Shown here piece after piece: positions 33,454 to 42,885 of a stretch of DNA of 64,000 nt. How positions within the stretch are numbered: the first letter of the stretch is position 1; each line of letters begins with the position of its first letter. The stretch is from an uncultured Alistipes sp. (GTDB taxonomy: Bacteria; Bacteroidota; Bacteroidia; Bacteroidales; Rikenellaceae), in NCBI GenBank assembly GCA_944326035.1, contig CALVCS010000008.1, forward strand, positions 35,637-99,636, given 5' to 3'. Under the pieces are notes generated by a model, which worked only from the letters and a program-made list of their open reading frames with translations, was not told the origin of the DNA and made no database searches. Made by a program: the position numbers and the translations under genes.

Positions 33454-34464
33454 ATGAAATGGACTCGGATTGTAGGGCTGGTTTTGGCACTCGGACTCGG
33501 CTGTGCCCTCGAAAGCTCAGCACAGGAACGCATGACCCGCGAAGAATACATCCAAAAATACAAGAAACTGGCGGTCGAACAGATGGAAATCTACGGCATC
33601 CCCGCCAGCATCAAACTGGCCCAGGCGCTGCACGAATCCGACAACGGAAACAGCCGGCTGGCTCGTTTGGCCAATAACCATTTCGGCATCAAGTGTAAAA
33701 GTACCTGGACCGGCCCCACCATCGAGCACGATGACGACGCCCCGGGCGAATGCTTCCGCAAATACGGTTCCGTCGAAGAGTCCTACCTCGATCATTCGGA
33801 ATTTCTCGACAAGTCGGCCCGGTATCAGGACCTGTTCAAGCTCGACCCCAAAGATTATAAAGGGTGGGCGTACGGGCTGAAAAAAGCCGGCTATGCCACC
33901 AACCCCAAATATGCCGAAATCCTGATCAAGATCATCGAAGACAACCGGCTCTATCTGCTCGACGAAGGGCAGGACATCAACGCTCCGTTGCTGGCCGAAG
34001 AAAAACCGCAACCGCAACAACCTGTTCCGGTCCGCGAACCGGAACCCGTCCGTCATGATCCGCAGCCCCAAGCTCCGACGGTAGACATCGACAACTATTC
34101 GGTTTCGGTGAGCGGACGCGGCGGCAACCACACCGTCTATCACAACAATGGCAGCGAGTTTATTCTGACTGCCGCCGGAGATACCTATGCCTCGATTGCG
34201 GCCGAATTCGGACTGACCGTTTCCAAGCTGATCAAATACAACGACCTGGATGGAGCCGGCGACCTGCGTCCGGGAACCATGCTCTACTTGAAGACCAAGG
34301 CCAAACGGAGCGAAAACGGCAAATTGATCCATATCGCCAAAGAGGGTGAAACCATGCACAGCATTTCGCAGGCCTACGGGATTCGGCTGAAAAACCTGTG
34401 CAACATCAACCGTAGAACCAAAGACAGTGCCGTCAAAGCTGGACAACAGATCCGCCTGATGTAA
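33454..34464 (+). CDS. Secreted glucosaminidase (GH73 type) with two LysM domains
   Basis: A 336-residue cell-wall hydrolase. The signal peptide ends near SSAQ at residue 25. The GH73/N-acetylglucosaminidase domain spans about residues 28-165 and includes the catalytic-glutamate region IKLAQALHESDNGNSRLA and NNHFGIKCKSTWTG. A proline- and glutamine-rich linker (about 185-210) leads to two LysM modules: FILTAAGDTYASIAAEFGLTVSKLIKYND, and GKLIHIAKEGETMHSISQAYGIRLKNLCNIN near the end. These anchor the enzyme on peptidoglycan. It probably cuts glycan strands during growth or division. The unknown gene at 34500 follows by 35 bases. Confidence 0.9.
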   Translation: MKWTRIVGLVLALGLGCALESSAQERMTREEYIQKYKKLAVEQMEIYGIPASIKLAQALHESDNGNSRLARLANNHFGIKCKSTWTGPTIEHDDDAPGECFRKYGSVEESYLDHSEFLDKSARYQDLFKLDPKDYKGWAYGLKKAGYATNPKYAEILIKIIEDNRLYLLDEGQDINAPLLAEEKPQPQQPVPVREPEPVRHDPQPQAPTVDIDNYSVSVSGRGGNHTVYHNNGSEFILTAAGDTYASIAAEFGLTVSKLIKYNDLDGAGDLRPGTMLYLKTKAKRSENGKLIHIAKEGETMHSISQAYGIRLKNLCNINRRTKDSAVKAGQQIRLM

Positions 34465-34499
34465 ACGGCCTCATACATGTATAACTTTAATTTGCAACT

Positions 34500-35195
34500 A
34501 TGGACGGCGACCCTTCCACCACGGTGCGTGAAGGCATCGTAAACAAACTGAGCGCCAAATCGGCGCTGACCCAAACCGTATTCAACAACACCTTTACCGT
34601 ATTCGGTCAGCTCAAAGAGCTGTTACACGAGCTATCCTCCGAATTAGACGACGCACTCGAAGGTCGTGGACAAGAGGATGTGCGGATCGAATACCGCGAC
34701 CGCGGGAAATTCGAAGCACAACTGCATGTGGCCGACGACATTCTGATCTTCAGCATGCACACCAACGTGTTCGAATTCAACCGCGAACACATCATCTGGC
34801 AAAACTCGTACGTAGCGAAAAACAAGGCCAACTCCTACTGTGGGATGATCAACATCTACAACTTTCTGGCCGATTCGTTCAAATACAACCGCAGCTCCGA
34901 CGAAGGCTACCTGATCGGACGTATTTTCGTCAATCGCGAAATGCAATACTTCGTCGAAGGGAAACGCCAGATCAGCATGCGGCATAATAACTTCGGCACC
35001 CAGACGATTGACAAAGAGGCGCTGAACAACATCGTGGAAACGGCCATCGACTACACCATCGATTTCGACCTGCTGGTTCCGCCATACGACACCGCCAAAA
35101 TCGTGACGGTCGATCAACTCAACACCAAGATCGAAAACTCCAAACTGCAAACCGGGAAACGGCTCGGGTATAAATTCAACTCGGACGACATTTAG
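34500..35195 (+). CDS. Conserved protein of unknown function
   Basis: A soluble 231-residue protein with no signal peptide or membrane helix. I recognise no domain. It looks like a compact alpha/beta protein: an N-terminal helical half (about 1-60, with NTFTVFGQLKELLHELSSELDDAL), a central strand-rich part (HVADDILIFSMHTNVFEF), and a C-terminal helix ending with a basic-acidic tail. The composition and codon use match its neighbours, so it is a genuine gene. It follows the glucosaminidase gene by 35 bases and may be read with it, but a role in wall metabolism would be a guess. Confidence 0.75.
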   Translation: MDGDPSTTVREGIVNKLSAKSALTQTVFNNTFTVFGQLKELLHELSSELDDALEGRGQEDVRIEYRDRGKFEAQLHVADDILIFSMHTNVFEFNREHIIWQNSYVAKNKANSYCGMINIYNFLADSFKYNRSSDEGYLIGRIFVNREMQYFVEGKRQISMRHNNFGTQTIDKEALNNIVETAIDYTIDFDLLVPPYDTAKIVTVDQLNTKIENSKLQTGKRLGYKFNSDDI

Positions 35196-35344
35196 CCCCG
35201 ACCCCGAGGAGGCCTCGCGAGAACCCGCTTTCATCGGACTCTCTTGAGAATTCTCTTTCATCGGCCCCTCCCGAGGTCAGACTCTCCGACCCGGAGTCCT
35301 CCACACGACGCACGAAAAAACGGCTCACGACGACGCAGAACGAG

Positions 35345-35400
35345 AAACGCCACACGGCACAGACACGCACGAAAACGCCACACGGCACAGACACGCGCGA
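35345..35400. repeat. 28-base tandem repeat, two near-identical copies plus decayed copies
   Basis: Copy 1 is 35345-35372 and copy 2 is 35373-35400, differing at one base. Further, poorer copies of the core CACACGGCAC and AAACGCCACACG continue to about 35435. The copies are contiguous with no spacers, so this is not a CRISPR array. Confidence 0.85.
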
Positions 35401-35434
35401 AAACGATACACGGCACACAAAACGCCACACGACG

Positions 35435-35467
35435 ACGAGCCCGTTCCTTTCCTGGGAACGGGCTCGT
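35435..35467. terminator. GC-rich hairpin past the 34500-35195 gene
   Basis: A 13-base-pair stem (35435-35447 with 35455-35467) with a 7-base loop. The T-tract behind it is weak on the plus strand, so it is a possible terminator only. Confidence 0.5.
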
Positions 35468-35542
35468 TCGTGTAGGTCCTCTTTTACAGAAGCTACGGGA
35501 GCCCCCTTTTCAACGCGGCTTTCGAATACTCCCCTCAACACA

Positions 35543-35572
35543 CCGGGCGCTCCATTCTCATGGAGCGCCCGG
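35543..35572. terminator. GC-rich hairpin past the MFS gene
   Basis: A perfect 13-base-pair stem (35543-35555 with 35560-35572) with a 4-base loop lies 25 bases beyond the MFS stop. It lacks a T-tract, so it may stabilise the mRNA end as much as terminate. Confidence 0.5.
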
Positions 35573-35596
35573 CTATGACAACGTATAAACTGCGGT

Positions 35597-37009
35597 TTAT
35601 TTCTGGATATTGGGCAATTCGAGGCCATATCCCTTGCGGGCGTCTTCCCGCCGCAACAGATAGGCGAATACAATCGCCAAAATACCCAACCCGGCAAAGA
35701 TCAGCATCGGAATCGTATAATCATACGCCACACGCGTCGCGGCTTCCACTCCGACCATTCCGGTGATATCTTCCGTGACGGCCTGGCTATTGTCGATCAC
35801 GCAATAGTTGTCCAACACCTTCCCGATCAAATAGGGGACACCCATCAAGCCCCAGTTCTGAATCCAGAAGATCAGGGCATAGGCGGTTCCCAACTTATTT
35901 TCCGGGATGATTTTGGGCACCGAAGGCCACATAGCCGAAGGCACCAGCGAAAAGGCGATCCCCAACAACAGAATCAACACCAACGCCAAGATCCAGTTGG
36001 TCAAGGCCGGTACTGCAAACAACAGGTGCACGACCACGATCATCACCGACCCCAGTAACATGATGGAGGCACCTTTTCCCCGACGGTCATACAGATTGCC
36101 GAAAAACGGCGTCAGCAGAATCGTTCCGAACGGCAACAACGAAGGAATGATGCCCGAAAGATTTTCAGAAATTCCGAATTTGTTATACATCAGATCCGGC
36201 GCATATTTCAAGAAGGGGAAGACCGCCGAATAGAACAGCACGCACAAGATGGCGATATACCAGAACCCCTTCAACCGAACGATGTCGAAAATATCGCGCG
36301 CCCGGAACGGCTCCTCTTTCTGTTGGGTTTCCTGCAGTTCGCGATCGCGGCGGGTATCCATCACCACAAAGACCAAAAACGAGATCAACCCGATGCACAA
36401 CAGCGCCAAACCCAACAACACCGGTGCGCTGACCGACTTTCCGAAAGCTTCGCTGATCAGCGGGGTCACCGCCAGAGCCAAGGCCGTACCGATACGTGCA
36501 CAAGCCATTTCGAGTCCCATGGCCAAAGCCAACTCACGTCCTTTGAACCATTTGACGATAATCTTCGAAACCGTAATGCCGGCAATTTCGATCCCTACCC
36601 CGAATATGGCATATCCGACCGAAGCCCACAGCACCTGGGTCGAGATGACCGCGCCCAAAATCGAGACGCTGGCTCCTCCGAAATCGCTCGAAACGGCCCA
36701 ATATTTAATGGCCACGCCGACCACCATGATGCCGGCCGCCATCACGCCGGTAAAACGTACCCCCATTTTATCGAGGATCATCCCCCCGAAAATCAACATC
36801 AACAGGAAAACGTTGAACCAACCGTACGCACTGGTGAAAAATCCATAGTCACTGCTGCTCCACCCCAACTGAGATTCGAGCAGAGATTTGAGCGGCGCCA
36901 TCACATCCGTGATAAAATAGCCGCACAACATGGTGAACGCGACCAGCGCCAACACCAACCAACGGGCTACGGCCGATTCACTGATTTTCTTTTGTAAAGC
37001 TGCTACCAT
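35597..37009 (-). CDS. Major facilitator superfamily transporter
   Basis: A 470-residue integral membrane protein with about twelve hydrophobic segments in two halves. The first half carries the MFS loop motif GGMILDKMGVRFTG (about residues 75-88) between helices 2 and 3, and the related GNLYDRRGKGASIMLLG (about residue 309) opens the second half. A long central loop (about residues 215-240) is charged, as usual. The family moves sugars, organic acids or other anions, but nothing in the sequence or neighbours fixes the substrate. It lies 33 bases behind the TPR gene and is probably in one transcript with it. Confidence 0.87.
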   Translation of the reverse strand: MVAALQKKISESAVARWLVLALVAFTMLCGYFITDVMAPLKSLLESQLGWSSSDYGFFTSAYGWFNVFLLMLIFGGMILDKMGVRFTGVMAAGIMVVGVAIKYWAVSSDFGGASVSILGAVISTQVLWASVGYAIFGVGIEIAGITVSKIIVKWFKGRELALAMGLEMACARIGTALALAVTPLISEAFGKSVSAPVLLGLALLCIGLISFLVFVVMDTRRDRELQETQQKEEPFRARDIFDIVRLKGFWYIAILCVLFYSAVFPFLKYAPDLMYNKFGISENLSGIIPSLLPFGTILLTPFFGNLYDRRGKGASIMLLGSVMIVVVHLLFAVPALTNWILALVLILLLGIAFSLVPSAMWPSVPKIIPENKLGTAYALIFWIQNWGLMGVPYLIGKVLDNYCVIDNSQAVTEDITGMVGVEAATRVAYDYTIPMLIFAGLGILAIVFAYLLRREDARKGYGLELPNIQK

Positions 37010-37042
37010 GATATAGAATTAAGAATGATTCGCTGCAAGAGC

Positions 37043-39031
37043 TCATTCGAGTCCGTGATCATACCGTTTCAACACCTCGTAGGCTTCACGGATCCCCAAT
37101 TCGCCCGCCTTGCTCACATCGAGACACCCCTTGCGGGTATCTTTCAGGAAAATCTGCAACAGTCCCCGATTAAAATAGGCCTCCCCGAACGAAGGATTGA
37201 GTTCGATCGCCCGGGTATAGTCTTCCAACGCTTCGGGCATCATCCCCGAACGACAATACAGATTGGCCCGGTTATAATAGATGTAAGCAAAGTTCGGCAA
37301 TAATTTCGCGGCCTTGTTCAAATCGGCAATCGCCTCGTCATAATCGTACGTACGATTGGTGGTGTGTTTGAGCCGACTGGCCGGATCGCTGTCGATCGTA
37401 ATCCGCTGATAGCCGTTGTCGATCGACGAGATAAAATCGATCATCTCACTCTGGGTCGTACTGCGGTTCAGATACAAAAACGGATTGGAGGGATCCCGAT
37501 CGATCGCGGCCGTATAAGAGGCGATCGAACTGGTGTACTGACGGATCAGCGATTGCGTCACCCCTCGCTTGAACAACATCTGCCAGGTCGAAGGCCCGAA
37601 ACGCAACGAATCTTCCAACCGGGCATCCATACGGAAGAGCGTGTCGGCCGGCAAATCGCTATCCCGATTGACCAGCTGCAAATAGGGCATCGATACGCTC
37701 GCCAGGAACTCCGTCATCTCCGGCACATAGTAACGATAGGGATTGACGACCGTCTGCACTGAATCCGGTTTGACCAGCGAGAACTTGAACATCGGCAACA
37801 ACGTAATCTCCGAACCGTTCGTCGCCATGCGTTCCGCTTCGGAGCGACTGTCCTCCGTGGCTTCGAACGAGAGCAACTGATTGAATCGTTTGCTCGTATC
37901 GGCATAGATCGAGAAGGTACTGTCGTTGAGTTTGGCGCGATATTCGGCGATTTTCTGATCGGCGATCTGTTTGTCTTCCTGAGAGCCGGCCAGATCTCGC
38001 AACATATAACGCAAGGCCGAACGTCTCAAATAGGCATTGGCAAAATCCGGATAGAGATCGATGGCCGTCGTGTAATCCCGGACCGCCGACTCATAATCGC
38101 CCAGCTGGGTATACAACCCTCCGCGGTTATAATAGAGCAGCACATTGTTCGGCGAATAGAACTCCACCCGATCGTAATCCTCCAGCGCCTTATTGTAGTC
38201 TCCGATCTGCGTGCGCAAGATCGCCCGGTTGAAGTAGGTCTGCGCGCTGGTCGTATCCAGCTTCAAGACCCGCGAAAAATCGTCGATCGCCGCCAACGGC
38301 CGATTGGTCGAGGCATATACCAACGCCCGATTGAAATAGGAAGGAATGTAGGTGGAGTCGCATGCGATGGATTGATCGAAATCGGCCAAGGCCCGGTCAT
38401 ACTGTTTCTGCTGCATATAGACCGTTCCCCGACGGGCATAACTGTCGGGGCGTTCCCGATTGGTTCGGATAGCCTCTTCGAAATCCTCCATGCCCCGCAC
38501 GGTATCCTTCATCATGAGATAGGCCATTCCCCGATTCAGATACGCATCCGGAACCTTCTTCTCGTACCGCAGAAAAATCGTAAAATCCGACACCGCCTTC
38601 TCGGGCTGGTCGCTCAACAGAAAGGTGACCCCCCGACTGAAATAGGGCCCCGGCAGATCGGGTCGCAAATCGATCGCCTCCTGGAAATCCTTCAGGGCGT
38701 CGTCATAATTGCCCAGACGGGAACGTGTAATGGCCCGATACTGATAGGCTTGCGTAAAAACGGGATTGGTTTCGATGGCGCGGGTAAAATCCTGTTCGGC
38801 TCCCAGCAGGTCATCCAGATTATACTTCGCAATGCCCCGCAGGAAATACCCCTCGTGAGCCTTTTCATCGACCTTCAACAGAATATTGAGGGTTTCGATG
38901 GCATCCTGATATTTGTCTTCGATGATAAATCCCCGACCCACCCAGAAAAAGTAAGCCTTGTCGAGCTGTGCCGAAGCCCGATGCCCCAGCAACAGGCACA
39001 ACCATACCATCAACCATATCCACTTACGCAT
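37043..39031 (-). CDS. Large exported tetratricopeptide repeat protein
   Basis: A 662-residue protein with a Sec signal peptide (MRKWIWLMVW... ending ASAQ) and then a long run of more than ten TPR units, each about 34 residues, seen as repeated AYYNRG/AYLRRS/AQTYFNRA and ALEDYTRAIELNP-type blocks. A break without clear repeats spans about residues 385-500, and two or three TPRs close the protein. Such proteins act as periplasmic or surface scaffolds for complexes; a specific partner is not evident. The open frame extends to 39220, but the signal peptide marks the ATG at 39031 as the start. Confidence 0.85.
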   Translation of the reverse strand: MRKWIWLMVWLCLLLGHRASAQLDKAYFFWVGRGFIIEDKYQDAIETLNILLKVDEKAHEGYFLRGIAKYNLDDLLGAEQDFTRAIETNPVFTQAYQYRAITRSRLGNYDDALKDFQEAIDLRPDLPGPYFSRGVTFLLSDQPEKAVSDFTIFLRYEKKVPDAYLNRGMAYLMMKDTVRGMEDFEEAIRTNRERPDSYARRGTVYMQQKQYDRALADFDQSIACDSTYIPSYFNRALVYASTNRPLAAIDDFSRVLKLDTTSAQTYFNRAILRTQIGDYNKALEDYDRVEFYSPNNVLLYYNRGGLYTQLGDYESAVRDYTTAIDLYPDFANAYLRRSALRYMLRDLAGSQEDKQIADQKIAEYRAKLNDSTFSIYADTSKRFNQLLSFEATEDSRSEAERMATNGSEITLLPMFKFSLVKPDSVQTVVNPYRYYVPEMTEFLASVSMPYLQLVNRDSDLPADTLFRMDARLEDSLRFGPSTWQMLFKRGVTQSLIRQYTSSIASYTAAIDRDPSNPFLYLNRSTTQSEMIDFISSIDNGYQRITIDSDPASRLKHTTNRTYDYDEAIADLNKAAKLLPNFAYIYYNRANLYCRSGMMPEALEDYTRAIELNPSFGEAYFNRGLLQIFLKDTRKGCLDVSKAGELGIREAYEVLKRYDHGLE

Positions 39032-39252
39032 CTGGCTACGCTTCTCTGTCAATCGATTAAACATCCAACGCACCCTACCCCCGTTACGTTCGGGTTCGTG
39101 CGCGCGATTTTCGAGGTGCAAGATACGCATTCTCCCGCAGATTTTCCCCTCCTCCCCCCTAAAAATCGCCCGTAAAAGCCTCTCTTCCCTCTGTACGGGC
39201 ATTTTGTCCGCAAAAAACAACCCGGGTTCTTCCGGTTTAAGAAAAAGTTACG

Positions 39253-39260
39253 TACCTTTG
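39253..39260 (+). promoter_or_regulatory. -7 box of purA
   Basis: TACCTTTG lies 34 bases before the purA ATG. A -33 TTTG is not clear. Confidence 0.6.
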
Positions 39261-39261
39261 A

Positions 39262-40560
<1,299 letters not shown>

Positions 40561-40585
40561 GCCATCTTCCCGAGGTGTTCACTCC

Positions 40586-40610
40586 AACAGACCGCCCCTG
40601 GCGGTCTGTT
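40586..40610 (+). terminator. Intrinsic terminator of purA
   Basis: An 11-base-pair stem (40586-40596 with 40600-40610) with a 3-base loop, GC-rich and followed by a short T-containing run, lies 25 bases past the stop. Confidence 0.8.
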
Positions 40611-40657
40611 TCATTAAACAGCCTTCCCCTTCTGCTTTTTCCCCTCGAAAAAGCACT

Positions 40658-40687
40658 TTTGGATTTTCAAAAAAAAGCTTAATTTTG
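40658..40687 (+). promoter_or_regulatory. Promoter of the etfBA-acyl-CoA dehydrogenase genes
   Basis: TTTG (40658-40661) and TAATTTTG (40680-40687) are separated by 18 bases, one less than usual. The leader to etfB would be about 125 bases. Confidence 0.55.
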
Positions 40688-40819
40688 TCAAGATATGCGA
40701 CTTCCGAGCCGAAACACCGCTCCCGACGCAGATCGACAACAACCGACGTAACGACCTGGAGCGACTCGTTTCTCCTCCACCGACGTACGAAGTATCACAC
40801 CTAAAATACACAATCAATA

Positions 40820-41698
40820 ATGAAGAAAACGTTGAAAATCGTCGTGCTGGCCAAACAGGTGCCCGATACCCGCAATGTGGGTAAAGACGCCATGAAAGCC
40901 GACGGCACCGTAAACCGGGCCGCCCTGCCCGCTATCTTCAACCCTGAAGACCTCAACGCCCTGGAACAAGCACTGGTGCTCAAAGACCGATTCCCCGGCA
41001 GCGAAGTAACGTTGCTGACCATGGGCCCCGGCCGTGCAGCCGAAATCATCCGTGAAGCCATGTTCCGTGGGGCCGATGGCGGTGTTCTGCTCTCGGATCG
41101 CAAATTCGCCGGATCGGATACCCTGGCCACCTCTTACGCCCTTTCTCGCGCCATCCTCAAACTCAATCCCGACATCATCGTCGCCGGCCGTCAAGCCATC
41201 GACGGCGATACCGCTCAGGTCGGTCCGCAGGTCGCCGAAAAATTAGGGTGGCCCCAGATCACCTACGTCGAAGAGATCGTCGGTACGGAAGGCGATGAGC
41301 TCATCATCAAACGCCGCCTGGAACAGGGTGTCGAAACCGTGGCCTGCCCGCTGCCGTTGTTGATGACCGTCAACGCCTCGGCCCCCGAATGCCGTCCGCG
41401 CCACGCCAAACGCGTGATGAAATACAAATATGCCAAAACCGCCAGTGAAGCCCAGTCGGCCTCGACCGATTACGACGACACCCTGCGCAAAGAACGTCCC
41501 TACCTCAACATCACCGAATGGAGCGTAGCCGATGTGGATGCCGATGACGCCCAACTGGGGCTGGCCGGTTCGCCTACCAAAGTGAAAAAGATCGAAAACG
41601 TGGTCTTTGCCGCCAAAGAAGCCAAACGCCTCACCGCCGCAGACAGCGATATCGATGGCTTGATGAAAGAGTTGATTGCCAGCCATACGCTGGGATAG
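40820..41698 (+). CDS. etfB: Electron transfer flavoprotein subunit beta
   Basis: EtfB pairs with EtfA to carry electrons between acyl-CoA dehydrogenase and another redox partner. The 292 residues open with IVVLAKQVPDT, and the family segment AGRQAIDGDTAQVGPQVAE near residue 124 forms the nucleotide/flavin site. This GDTAQVGP form is shared with the anaerobe type of EtfB that can bifurcate electrons, but bifurcation cannot be proved from sequence. The genes etfB, etfA and an acyl-CoA dehydrogenase follow in order with gaps of 86 and 81 bases, a classic functional set. Confidence 0.94.
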   Translation: MKKTLKIVVLAKQVPDTRNVGKDAMKADGTVNRAALPAIFNPEDLNALEQALVLKDRFPGSEVTLLTMGPGRAAEIIREAMFRGADGGVLLSDRKFAGSDTLATSYALSRAILKLNPDIIVAGRQAIDGDTAQVGPQVAEKLGWPQITYVEEIVGTEGDELIIKRRLEQGVETVACPLPLLMTVNASAPECRPRHAKRVMKYKYAKTASEAQSASTDYDDTLRKERPYLNITEWSVADVDADDAQLGLAGSPTKVKKIENVVFAAKEAKRLTAADSDIDGLMKELIASHTLG

Positions 41699-41784
41699 TC
41701 GACCCGAGGGATCCCTCCAAGGCGGATCCCCCCGCAACGCCGGACCTCGGTCCGGAACCACCAAATTAAAAAACCAAAAAACAC

Positions 41785-42804
41785 ATGAATAACGTATTCG
41801 TATATTGTGAAATAGAGAGCGGGAAAGTGGCCGACGTATCACTGGAACTGCTCACCAAAGGCCGGGTGCTGGCCAATACCCTGGGTTGCGACCTGGAAGC
41901 GGTGGCCATCGGCCATCAGCTGGACGGCATCGAAAAAGAACTGGCCCTCTATGGGGCCGACACCATCCATGTGGCCGATGCTCCGGAACTCGCTCCGTTC
42001 CGCACCCTTCCTCATGCCGCCATCGTCTGCGGTCTGTTCAAAGAAGAAAAACCCCAGATCGCCCTCTTCGGCGCTTCGTCCGTCGGTCGTGACCTGGCAC
42101 CGCGGGTCAGCTCGGCCCTGCACAGCGGTCTGACCGCCGACTGTACCAGCCTGGAAATCGGGGACCATACCGATGCCAAAAGCGGTACCACCTACACCAA
42201 TCTGCTCTATCAGATCCGTCCCGCTTTCGGGGGGAACATCATCGCCACGATCATCAACCCCGACCACCGTCCGCAAATGGCGACGGTTCGTGAAGGCGTC
42301 ATGAAAAAAGAACCCGCCCAAACCCCGGGAAAAGGAATCGTCAAAAAAATCGACGCTTCGAAATACCTCAACGATACCGATTTCGTGGTGCGCATCATCG
42401 ACCGTCAGATCGAAGATCGTAAAATCAACATCAAGAACGCACCGGTCATCGTCGCCGGCGGATACGGCATGGGCAGCAAGGAAAACTTCGCCATTCTGTA
42501 TGAACTGGCCGAAGTGCTCGGCGGAGAAGTGGGCGCATCGCGTGCCGCGGTCGACGCCGGCATGACCGACCACGCCCGGCAGGTAGGACAAACCGGCGTA
42601 ACGGTTCGACCCAAACTCTACATCGCCTGCGGGATCTCCGGACAGATCCAACACACCGCCGGCATGGACGGGTCTTCGATGGTCATCTCGATCAATACCG
42701 ACCCCAACGCCCCAATCAACAAGATCGCCGACTACGCCATTGTGGGCGACGTCATGGAAGTCGTCCCCAAGATGATCAAATATTATAAACAAAATTCGAA
42801 ATAG
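41785..42804 (+). CDS. etfA: Electron transfer flavoprotein subunit alpha
   Basis: EtfA holds the FAD of the ETF dimer. The 339 residues include an N-terminal Rossmann-like domain and the C-terminal FAD-binding region with GASRAAVDAGMTDHARQVGQTGVTVRPKLYIACGISGQIQHTAGM (from about residue 250), the family signature. It is the partner of the EtfB encoded just upstream and of the acyl-CoA dehydrogenase downstream. No ferredoxin-like extension is present. Confidence 0.96.
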   Translation: MNNVFVYCEIESGKVADVSLELLTKGRVLANTLGCDLEAVAIGHQLDGIEKELALYGADTIHVADAPELAPFRTLPHAAIVCGLFKEEKPQIALFGASSVGRDLAPRVSSALHSGLTADCTSLEIGDHTDAKSGTTYTNLLYQIRPAFGGNIIATIINPDHRPQMATVREGVMKKEPAQTPGKGIVKKIDASKYLNDTDFVVRIIDRQIEDRKINIKNAPVIVAGGYGMGSKENFAILYELAEVLGGEVGASRAAVDAGMTDHARQVGQTGVTVRPKLYIACGISGQIQHTAGMDGSSMVISINTDPNAPINKIADYAIVGDVMEVVPKMIKYYKQNSK

Positions 42805-42885
42805 TGCTCCTCGCACCGTGGGCCGTACCCGACAACGGCTACGACCCTACGAAAATCGGGAACCATCGAAAAAAATAACGAAATT

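Larger units (their letters stand above)
35196..35596. other. Repeat-rich intergenic region between convergent genes
   Basis: The 401 bases hold a 28-base tandem repeat (35345-35400), many further CACG/CACACGGCAC words on both sides, and two strong hairpins (35435-35467 and 35543-35572). No gene is supported; the plus-strand frame through the repeats gives an arginine- and threonine-rich string without family resemblance. Confidence 0.6.

Noticed and set aside
35345..35400. Possible CRISPR array
   Set aside because: The repeats are contiguous with no unique spacers and no cas genes are near.
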